Assembly: GCF_023736115.1 (NCBI RefSeq)
Contig: NZ_JAKQZC010000002.1
Location: 62,001-126,000 of the forward strand
Direction of reading: 5' to 3'
DNA: 64,000 nucleotides
DNA from: Salinicola avicenniae
GTDB lineage: Bacteria > Pseudomonadota > Gammaproteobacteria > Pseudomonadales > Halomonadaceae
Under the pieces are notes generated by a model. That model saw only the letters and a list, made by a program, of their open reading frames with translations. It was not told where the DNA came from and made no database searches. Positions 34,476-41,509 of the stretch are shown piece after piece. The position numbers were made by a program, and so were the translations under genes. Positions within the stretch are counted from its first letter, which is position 1. The number at the start of each line of letters is the position of its first letter.

Positions 34476-36527
34476 ATGCGCCTGATCGTTGCCGAAAAAC
34501 CCAGTCTCGCCCGCGCCATCGGCGACGCCCTGCCCGTGCCCGCCAAGCGGCGCGAGGGCTATCTCGAGGCCGGCGATACCGTTGTCAGCTGGTGTCTCGG
34601 CCACCTGCTTGAACAGGCCCCGCCGGAGCACTACGACCCGCGCTACAAGCAGTGGCGCCTCGATGACCTGCCGATCCTGCCTCAGCGCTGGGCGCTGGTG
34701 CCGCGCAGCCAGGGCCGCTCGCAGATCGCCGTGCTGCGCAAGCTGATGAAAAACGCCAGCGAGATTGTCCATGCCGGCGATCCTGACCGCGAAGGCCAGC
34801 TGCTGGTCCAGGAAGTGCTGGAGCATCTGCGTTGGCGCGGCCCGGTGAAGCGGCTGCTGGTGCAGGATCTCAATCGCCCGGCGGTGGCGCGCGCCCTGGC
34901 CGAGCTGCAGGACAACCGGCGCTTCCAGCCGCTCTACGCGGCGGCGGAAGCCCGCGCCCGCGCCGACTGGCTCTACGGCATCAATCTCACCCGCGCCTGG
35001 ACGCTGATCGGTCGTCAGGCAGGCTATGACGGCCTGCTCTCGGTCGGTCGGGTGCAGACGCCGGTGCTCGGGCTAGTGGTTCGCCGCGACCGGGATATCG
35101 CGGCCTTCGAATCCAAACCCTTCTATGTCCTCTGGACCGATCTGACCGTCGCCAGCGGTACATTGCGCGCCTGGTGGCAACCCGGCGAACCGCACACGCT
35201 GGATGGCCGCTCCCTGAATGACCAGGGACGCCTGCTCGATCCACGCCCGGCGCACGCGCTGGCCGAACGCCTGCCAGGTGCAGACGGTCATCTGGCCGAG
35301 CTGGAACAGCGCCGCAAGCGTCAGGCCGCGCCGCTGCCCTACTCGCTCTCCGCGCTCCAGGTGGACGCCGCGCGACGCCACGGCCTGTCCGCTAAGCGCG
35401 TGCTCGATGTCTGCCAGTCACTCTATGAACGCCATCAGCTGATCACCTACCCGCGGTCGGATTGCCGCTACCTGCCACGAGCCCACCACGGCGAGGCCGA
35501 AAAGACGCTGCGCCAGGCGTGCCGGCAAGACGAGACCCTGCGCGGCTGGGCCGAAGCCGCCGACTTCACCCGCCGCTCCAAGGCGTGGGACGATGCCAAG
35601 GTCGGCGCCCACCACGCGCTGGCGCCGACCGGCCGACCGGCGGACCTGGGCAAGCTCAGCCGCGACGAGGCCAACCTGTTTCGGTTGATCGCCCGTAACG
35701 TGCTGGCGCAGTTCTACCCGCCGCTGGAGACCTTCGAGACGCAGGCGACCTTCCTGATCCTCGAGGAACGCTTTCTGGCCAAAGGCCGCGAAATCCTCGA
35801 GCCCGGCTGGAAGCCGCTATTCACCACGCGCGACGACACCCCCACGCTGCCAGCCTTGACCCAGGGCGAACGCGCCACGGTGCAAGACGTGGGCGTGGAG
35901 GAGCGCGAGACCCGTCCGCCGGAGCCGTTCAACGACGCCAGCCTGATCAAGGCCATGATGAATATCGCCCGCTACGTCGAGGATCCGGCTGTCCGTCAGA
36001 CGCTGCGCGAGACCGACGGTCTGGGCACCGAAGCCACTCGTGCCGGAATTATCGAAACCCTGCTGACTCGAGGCTATCTGGTACGCGACAAGAAGGCGCT
36101 ACGCGCCACGCGCACCGGACAGGCGCTGATCGATTCCCTGCCGGCGGCAGCCAGCCAACCGGAGCGTACCGCCCTGTGGGAACAGCGCCTCTCGGCCATT
36201 GCCGAGAACCGCGACGCGCCGGGCCCCTTCATCGAGGCACTGGTTCAGGATCTGCGCGCGCTGCTTGGCGCGGCCAGCGCCGCCAAACTCAACCAGGCGC
36301 TCGCCGACGCGCGTCAGAGTGCAGCACCGCAAGCGCCGGCGAGACCATCAGGCAAGGGCCGATCGAACAAGCGCGGGTCCAGCAGCACCCGTTCGTCCGC
36401 GCGCCAACGCGGCACGAGCCGTCGCACGTCGCCGAATGCCACCTCGGGCGATAGTCCGACGGCCAAAACCGGCAAGCGCTCGGGAACGTCAACGCGTCGC
36501 CGCCGCACTCCGAGCGGCAACTCATGA
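34476..36527 (+). CDS. topB: DNA topoisomerase III with long basic C-terminal tail
   Basis: A 683-residue type IA topoisomerase that decatenates and relaxes single-stranded regions. The TOPRIM domain (about 1-130) opens RLIVAEKPSLARAIGDALP and has HAGDPDREGQLL. The catalytic tyrosine is Tyr325 in LITYPRSDCRYLP. The C-terminal end after about residue 605 is low-complexity and rich in Ser, Arg, Lys and Thr, with no zinc-ribbon cysteines; it could bind DNA or RNA. The start overlaps nothing, but the unknown membrane-protein gene ends four bases before it, and panE overlaps its stop by four bases. No plasmid or transfer genes nearby, so this is a chromosomal copy. Confidence 0.95.
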   Translation: MRLIVAEKPSLARAIGDALPVPAKRREGYLEAGDTVVSWCLGHLLEQAPPEHYDPRYKQWRLDDLPILPQRWALVPRSQGRSQIAVLRKLMKNASEIVHAGDPDREGQLLVQEVLEHLRWRGPVKRLLVQDLNRPAVARALAELQDNRRFQPLYAAAEARARADWLYGINLTRAWTLIGRQAGYDGLLSVGRVQTPVLGLVVRRDRDIAAFESKPFYVLWTDLTVASGTLRAWWQPGEPHTLDGRSLNDQGRLLDPRPAHALAERLPGADGHLAELEQRRKRQAAPLPYSLSALQVDAARRHGLSAKRVLDVCQSLYERHQLITYPRSDCRYLPRAHHGEAEKTLRQACRQDETLRGWAEAADFTRRSKAWDDAKVGAHHALAPTGRPADLGKLSRDEANLFRLIARNVLAQFYPPLETFETQATFLILEERFLAKGREILEPGWKPLFTTRDDTPTLPALTQGERATVQDVGVEERETRPPEPFNDASLIKAMMNIARYVEDPAVRQTLRETDGLGTEATRAGIIETLLTRGYLVRDKKALRATRTGQALIDSLPAAASQPERTALWEQRLSAIAENRDAPGPFIEALVQDLRALLGAASAAKLNQALADARQSAAPQAPARPSGKGRSNKRGSSSTRSSARQRGTSRRTSPNATSGDSPTAKTGKRSGTSTRRRRTPSGNS

Positions 36528-37435
36528 AAGGTGAACGCGATCGCTGGCTGGTGATCGGCGCGGGGGCGCTCGGCATGCTGTTCGCCGCGCGTCTCGCAAG
36601 ATACCACTCGGTCACGCTGCTCGGCCGCGCGACGGCCTCCACTGGCTCGCTGTCTCTGATGACGCCCGAACAGGAGCCCGCACGGGCCGATATCGAACGC
36701 GTCACAGTCGATACCTGGCACCCGCCCCAATCACCGGACGTGGTCGTGCTCGCCACCAAGGCGCACGATGGCGAATCGGCGTTACAGCCGCTGCGCTCGC
36801 GTCTGGCGGCCGATACCCCACTGTTGCTGCTGCAGAACGGTTTCCGCCTGCAGCCACGTCTCACCGATCAGTGGCCCGGGGCGGTGATTTGCGCCAGTAC
36901 CACGGAAGCGGCCTATCGTCCCGATCCGCCGACGGCGACCACCGAGGTGGTCCATGCCGCTCGCGGCCATACCTGGATCGGCGATCTGCACCAGCGTCAC
37001 GCGGCCTTGGCCGAAACACTGGCGACGGCGTTACGCGCGGCCGGCCTTGCCGCCACGGCCTGCGCGGATATTCGCCTGCGACTGTGGCACAAGCTGGCGA
37101 TCAATGCCGTGATCAACCCCCTGACCGCCCGCGACCGGGTCCCCAACGGCGCCTTGGCCGCACCCGACTATCACGACGAGATCGGCAGACTGGTTGACGA
37201 AATCGACCAGATCATGGCGTTTGAGTCGATTCCCGCACCATCCGCGGGCTGGACGACCTTGATCGACGACGTCATCCACGCCACGGCGGCGAATCATTCC
37301 TCGATGCTGCAGGATGTATTGGCCGGCCGGGCCACCGAACGCGAGGCCATACTCGGCCCATTGCTGGACGCTGCCAGGGACCATTGCCTCCTGGTACCGG
37401 CCCTGACAGCCCTCTATCACGCCACGCCGCGCTGA
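36524..37435 (+). CDS. panE: 2-dehydropantoate 2-reductase (ketopantoate reductase)
   Basis: A 303-residue NADPH-dependent enzyme that reduces ketopantoate to pantoate for pantothenate and CoA synthesis. The Rossmann motif GAGALG is at 12-17, followed by the ApbA/PanE pattern VVVLATKAHD near residue 75, with the invariant lysine there. RLWHKLAINAVINPLTA (about 185-201) holds the catalytic lysine in the C-terminal helical domain. The start overlaps topB by four bases (ATGA). The family also includes diverse 2-hydroxyacid reductases, so PanE versus a paralogue needs a check, but the residues expected for ketopantoate are present. A strong terminator follows. Confidence 0.9.
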   Translation: MKGERDRWLVIGAGALGMLFAARLARYHSVTLLGRATASTGSLSLMTPEQEPARADIERVTVDTWHPPQSPDVVVLATKAHDGESALQPLRSRLAADTPLLLLQNGFRLQPRLTDQWPGAVICASTTEAAYRPDPPTATTEVVHAARGHTWIGDLHQRHAALAETLATALRAAGLAATACADIRLRLWHKLAINAVINPLTARDRVPNGALAAPDYHDEIGRLVDEIDQIMAFESIPAPSAGWTTLIDDVIHATAANHSSMLQDVLAGRATEREAILGPLLDAARDHCLLVPALTALYHATPR

Positions 37436-37473
37436 ATAGCCCCGACGCCGCGTTGGTGACGACGCTCCTGAAA

Positions 37474-37510
37474 CGACGACGGCCGACGCTTATCGCGTCG
37501 GCCGTCGTCG
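37474..37510. terminator. Perfect 16-bp stem-loop between panE and the sugar porter
   Basis: CGACGACGGCCGACGC (37474-37489), five-base loop, GCGTCGGCCGTCGTCG (37495-37510). It is centred between two convergent stop codons. T-rich flanks are weak on both sides, so Rho-independent action is likely but not certain; the perfect GC-rich stem supports a bidirectional terminator. Confidence 0.75.
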
Positions 37511-37528
37511 AGGCCATTGCCACGCGCG

Positions 37529-38950
37529 TCAGTCGAGCGCGCTAATGGGTTTGCCATCGTGGCCCGTACGGGCTTTATCCGCCGGAAAGAAGACGCCTTG
37601 CTTGAGATCGCTCTCGATCTCTTCGAGCGAGCGCCCCATGGTCTCCGGCACGTAGCGCACGATAAACACCAGGGCGAGGGTGGTTATCACCGCATACAGC
37701 CAGAAGGTGCCGGACGTACCCAGCGCACTGATGAGCGACAGCGTGGTCAGTGTGACCAGCAGATTGAAGACCCAATGGCTGAGCGCCCCCATGCTCGCCC
37801 CCTTGCCGCGTACGAAGAGCGGATACACCTCGGCGTTGATCAGCCATAGGCAAACGCCGAAGCTGCAGTTGAGCGCCATGTAGATCGCCAGGCAGGCCAC
37901 CAGCAGCCACTGGCTGAAGGTATCCTCCGGCGCACCGCCGATAAACAGAATCCCCATGATCACCAGCGCCACGGCCGACCCCGGGACCATCCACAGCAGA
38001 AAGCGCTTGCGACCGATGCGGTCGACCAGAAAGATCCCCAGTACCGTTGCCAGGTTGATCAGCACCGCCCCGCCGATTGCCGCCAGTACCGAGGCACTGT
38101 CGCCGAAGCCGGCCTGACTGAGAATCGTCGGCGCGTAGTAGATCAGGGCATTGTTGCCGGTGATCTGCGAGAACATGGCGATACCCACGCCGGCGACCAG
38201 TGCCGGTCGGATCCAGGGCTGGAACAGGTCACGCCAGGTACCCTCGGCTCGCGCGGAAACCTCCTTGATCTCGCGCATCTCGTTCTCGGCGCCCTCGCGG
38301 GAGGAGCGAACGCGCTCTAGAATCGCCAGCGCCTCGGACTCGCGCGCCTTGCCGACCAGCCAGCGCGGGCTTTCCGGCAGTACCAGCATCCCGAGCATCA
38401 AGATCACCGCCGGCACCACGCCGAGACCGAACATCCAACGCCACTGCTCACCGAGCCCGTAGCCCACGAGATAGGCAACCAGGATGCCGAAGACGACCAT
38501 GAACTGGAACATCACCACCAGCTTGCCACGATGTTGGGGCGGCGTGACCTCGGCGATATAGACCGGAATGATCTGCGTGGCACTCCCGGCGGAAAGACCC
38601 AGAATGAAGCGCGCCGCGATCAGCACACCAACGCTGGTGGACATCGCCGACAGCAGGGAACCGACAATGAAAACGGCGCCGATCAGAACGATGGTGCAGC
38701 GTCGCCCCAGATGATCCGACAGCCGGCCGGTGCCGACACAGCCGAAGATGGCACCGAGAATGATCGCCCCCGTGACCAGTTGCTTCAACGTATCGTCCAG
38801 CGCGAACTGCTTGGAGAGCCCCAGCAGCGCCACGCCGATGATGCCGGTGTCGTAACCGAACAGCAGGCCGCCCAGCGCGGCTACGATAGAGACCAGTACC
38901 ACCAACCCCTTGCCCTTGGGACCGCGACTGGCCGCTGCGCGAGTCGTCAT
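37529..38950 (-). CDS. Sugar porter family MFS transporter
   Basis: A 473-residue, 12-TM proton/sugar symporter. Signatures of the sugar porter family: GYDTGIIGVAL in helix 1, GRLSDHLGRR between helices 2 and 3, PESPRWLVGK after helix 6, DRIGRKRFL, then PLFVRGKG and VPETMGRSLEEIE at the C-terminus. AAGGAG precedes the ATG. It follows a FrcK-like kinase gene by 58 bases on the same strand, suggesting sugar uptake plus phosphorylation. Substrate (xylose, arabinose, glucose, fructose or galactose are the family norm) cannot be set from sequence. It converges with panE across the terminator. Confidence 0.93.
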   Translation of the reverse strand: MTTRAAASRGPKGKGLVVLVSIVAALGGLLFGYDTGIIGVALLGLSKQFALDDTLKQLVTGAIILGAIFGCVGTGRLSDHLGRRCTIVLIGAVFIVGSLLSAMSTSVGVLIAARFILGLSAGSATQIIPVYIAEVTPPQHRGKLVVMFQFMVVFGILVAYLVGYGLGEQWRWMFGLGVVPAVILMLGMLVLPESPRWLVGKARESEALAILERVRSSREGAENEMREIKEVSARAEGTWRDLFQPWIRPALVAGVGIAMFSQITGNNALIYYAPTILSQAGFGDSASVLAAIGGAVLINLATVLGIFLVDRIGRKRFLLWMVPGSAVALVIMGILFIGGAPEDTFSQWLLVACLAIYMALNCSFGVCLWLINAEVYPLFVRGKGASMGALSHWVFNLLVTLTTLSLISALGTSGTFWLYAVITTLALVFIVRYVPETMGRSLEEIESDLKQGVFFPADKARTGHDGKPISALD

Positions 38951-39008
38951 GTTTCACTCCTTGAATGATGAAAAGCCGGCATCCCGATGCCGGTACGGCG
39001 CGCCGCTG

Positions 39009-39689
39009 TCACGGCGTCTGAAAGTGAATCGAGCTGCCGTGCCAGCGCAGGCGACGGTCGGCGCTGGCGGCCGCCGCTTCGATCCGCTCGGCGTTGGGGG
39101 CATCGGTATTCATGACCCAGTCGCGCGCTTCGCGCTCGCTGCGCCCGAACTGCATGTGACGCGCCACCAGCCGCTGCTCGCGCAGTTCACGATCGACATC
39201 GAGAAACCAGACCTCGTCGATCGCCGCACGCACCGCGGGCCAGGGGGCGTCCGGCAGCAGCAGATAGTTACCTTCGGTGATCACCAGCGACGTGGCGGGC
39301 GGTACGGCAATACTGGCCGCGATCGGCTCTTCGATCTCGCGATAGAAGCCTGGCGCATAGATCGTTTCGTCGTCACTGGCGCGCAATCGCCCGAGCAGGT
39401 CACGGTAGCCGCCGGCATCGAAAGTATCCGGTGCCCCTTTACGCTGGGACCGACCCAGTTGCGCCAGCTGACGGTTCGAAAGGTGGTAGCCATCCATTGG
39501 CACGACCTGGGCACGAGCCCCCAGCGCCGAGACCAGCGCCTCCGAGAGTGTGCTCTTGCCCGACCCGGGCGCACCCACGAGACCCAGAATTTGCCGTGGC
39601 GCTGAATCGATTAAGCGTTGAGCCGCGTGAAGAATTTCAGGCGCAATATCCACGGATAGCGCGCGCGTTTCCATGACTGTCTGACGCAT
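39009..39689 (-). CDS. FrcK-like P-loop kinase (nucleoside/sugar kinase family)
   Basis: A 226-residue kinase of the uridine-kinase/pantothenate-kinase-like group. P-loop GAPGSGKST is at about 39-47; then PMDGYHLSNRQL (about 64-75), KGAPDTFDAGGY and ITEGNYLLLPDAPW (about 137-150). These match the FrcK type known from rhizobial fructose uptake loci, as well as YggC-like proteins. It is transcribed just before the sugar porter, so it may phosphorylate the imported sugar or nucleoside. The family is also called nucleoside/nucleotide kinase; the true substrate needs testing. The ATG at 39689 lacks a strong ribosome binding site, and a second ATG five codons in is possible. Confidence 0.8.
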   Translation of the reverse strand: MRQTVMETRALSVDIAPEILHAAQRLIDSAPRQILGLVGAPGSGKSTLSEALVSALGARAQVVPMDGYHLSNRQLAQLGRSQRKGAPDTFDAGGYRDLLGRLRASDDETIYAPGFYREIEEPIAASIAVPPATSLVITEGNYLLLPDAPWPAVRAAIDEVWFLDVDRELREQRLVARHMQFGRSEREARDWVMNTDAPNAERIEAAAASADRRLRWHGSSIHFQTP

Positions 39690-40038
39690 CGGTGACTACA
39701 TTGAGTGGTATTGAAGGATACTAGCGTAGCACGCTTATATTTCGCGATAAGTGTCTTTTTAATAAGACTTTCGAAGTGTTGTAATATTACAAGATAACGC
39801 ACTAGTCATTGCCCAAAAGCCACTGCAATTTGTTTTTCAATGTTTAAATGACAACATCAAAAACGAGATAATCGACGAAAGTCTAACCCAGACAACCACC
39901 CCTGCTGATTGTTGGGTGGCAATCAATGGTGTGCGGATCGACAGCGGCCAGGGAACACCCTAATCGGCGAAAACGGCCACTGGGAATCAAGGACATGACC
40001 ATACCGAACAACGCCAGTGACTTGATCGCTGTCGGCGG
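39690..40038. other. AT-rich intergenic region between the FrcK-like gene and cbpM
   Basis: 349 bases, much richer in A+T than the surroundings at 39715-39860. It should hold the promoter of the kinase/sugar-porter pair and the 3' end of the cbpA-cbpM message. CCACCC (39896-39901) and GGGTGG (39914-39919) could form a weak hairpin there. No gene seen. Confidence 0.45.
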
Positions 40039-40356
40039 TCAGTGATCTTCGCGCGCGGCAAGGCGCTGCCTCAGTGTCGAGACTTCATCGAGCAACTCAA
40101 GCGCGAGCGCGGCACCGGCGAGATTGACGCCCAAATCTTGCTGCAGGCGCTGAACCACTCGAATCCGCTGCAGGCTGTAGCCATAAAAACGCCACTGCTC
40201 TCGTCGCCGTCCGGCGGGTTCGATGATCCCCTCGTCAACCAGTTCGATCACCCATTCGGCGTGGACGGTACAGGCTCGACAGAGTTCAGCGAGCGTCAGC
40301 GTCGGCAAATCGTCGAGCGTCTCGGCGTGCAGGTGGGTCAGGTCCTTGGCGGTCAT
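40039..40356 (-). CDS. cbpM: CbpM-like modulator of CbpA
   Basis: A 105-residue protein with a MerR-like helix-turn-helix/DnaJ-modulator fold: LTLAELCRACTVHAEWVIELVDEGII (in two blocks), then FYGYSLQRIRVVQRLQQDLGVNLAG. CbpM inhibits the co-chaperone and DNA-binding activity of CbpA. Its start overlaps the cbpA stop by four bases (ATGA), and AAGGGGAG lies nine bases upstream, so it is a standard cbpA-cbpM pair. MerR-like proteins bind DNA, but this family lacks the usual effector domain and pairs with a J protein, which is why I name it CbpM. Confidence 0.9.
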   Translation of the reverse strand: MTAKDLTHLHAETLDDLPTLTLAELCRACTVHAEWVIELVDEGIIEPAGRRREQWRFYGYSLQRIRVVQRLQQDLGVNLAGAALALELLDEVSTLRQRLAAREDH

Positions 40357-41363
40357 GGTCGTGGCTCCCCTTCCGCACGTGGGTTGAAAGCGCTGGCCTC
40401 CGCCAGTTCACGGTAGGCGGCGCGTACGCGATCACTGTCCGCGGGCGGCAAGACGATCTTCAACGCCACATAGCAGTCGCCCGGCGGATCGCCGGGAATC
40501 CCCCGCCCCTTGAGCCGCAGCCGGCGGTCGGCGGCGGACCCCGGCGGGATTTTCAGATCGACCGTACCGTCCGGTAGCGGTACGCTCACGGTCGCGCCGA
40601 GGGCCGCCTCCCAGGGCGCGACCGGGAGCGACAGGGTGACATCCCGCCCCTCCACGCGATAACGCTCGTGGGCCTCGAAGTCGATCTCGAGAAACAGATC
40701 GCCCGCCGGCCCGCCGCCGAAGCCGGGCCCGCCCTGCCCCGTCAGACGAATACGCTGCCCCTGCCGGACACCTTTGGGAATCCGCACCTTCAACGTGCGC
40801 TCATGCGGCGCGAGATGCCCCGATGCATCCCAGTTGGCGGAGTGCAGCGTCAGCGTTCGCGTGGCGCCCCGATAGGCATCCTCCAGCGTGATCGATACCC
40901 GTGCATGATGGTCGTCGCCACGCATGGCTCGACGCTGTCCCTGCCGTCTGCCGGCCCCCGCTCCCCGAAACCCGCTCGCGTCGAAACCTCGCGCCTCGAA
41001 TCCATCCTGCCGAAACCCGCGCCGCTGACCGAACAGCGATTCGAAGAAATCGCTGAAGGCGGCCGCGTCCTCCTGGGTATAGCCGCCACCGCTGAATTCA
41101 AAGCCAGTATCCCAGTCGGGCGGTGGCTGGAAGTCCTCGCCGGCCTGCCAGTTATGCCCCAACTGGTCATAGGCGGCCCGCTTCTCGGGATCTTTCAGCA
41201 CCTCGTAAGCCTCACCGACCGACTTGAACTGCGCATCGGCGTCGGCTTCCTGGCTGACGTCGGGGTGATATTTACGCGCCAGCCGCCGATAGGCCCGCTT
41301 GATCTCCTCCTGAGTCGCGTCGCGCTCGACGCCGAGTACCTCGTAGTAATCCTTGAACTCCAT
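40353..41363 (-). CDS. cbpA: Curved-DNA-binding protein CbpA (DnaJ-type co-chaperone)
   Basis: A 336-residue class B J-domain protein. Residues 1-70 are the J domain with HPD at 33-35; a Gly/Phe-rich stretch follows (about 75-140), then the two C-terminal beta domains (RIPKGVRQGQRIRLTGQGGPG and VPLPDGTVDLKIPPGS). No zinc-finger cysteines, so DnaJ itself is excluded. It stimulates DnaK and, in E. coli, binds curved DNA in stationary phase. I start at MEFKDYYEVLG (GGGAG seven bases before); the five codons upstream begin with TTG and are less likely. Its stop overlaps cbpM. Confidence 0.92.
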   Translation of the reverse strand: MEFKDYYEVLGVERDATQEEIKRAYRRLARKYHPDVSQEADADAQFKSVGEAYEVLKDPEKRAAYDQLGHNWQAGEDFQPPPDWDTGFEFSGGGYTQEDAAAFSDFFESLFGQRRGFRQDGFEARGFDASGFRGAGAGRRQGQRRAMRGDDHHARVSITLEDAYRGATRTLTLHSANWDASGHLAPHERTLKVRIPKGVRQGQRIRLTGQGGPGFGGGPAGDLFLEIDFEAHERYRVEGRDVTLSLPVAPWEAALGATVSVPLPDGTVDLKIPPGSAADRRLRLKGRGIPGDPPGDCYVALKIVLPPADSDRVRAAYRELAEASAFNPRAEGEPRP

Positions 41364-41410
41364 GCCGCGCTCCCGCAACTGGATCGAAAAGGCGCCGTCC
41401 CAACACCGTG

Positions 41411-41445
41411 GCTCCTACCTCATCTTATATAGCAGCCGTAGGAGC
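41411..41445. repeat. REP-like palindromic element downstream of ppc
   Basis: GCTCCTAC (41411-41418) and GTAGGAGC (41438-41445) form an inverted pair 19 bases apart, followed by a further TGTGGGAG at 41449. The GTAG head and GGAG core recall short extragenic palindromes of Pseudomonas and relatives. It lies between ppc and cbpA and could also terminate ppc transcription. Confidence 0.45.
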
Positions 41446-41509
41446 GCGTGTGGGAGACGGCGCGCCGCTTGGCCTGCGCCGTATCGTCGCGCGTCGGCAG
41501 CCGATGCGT

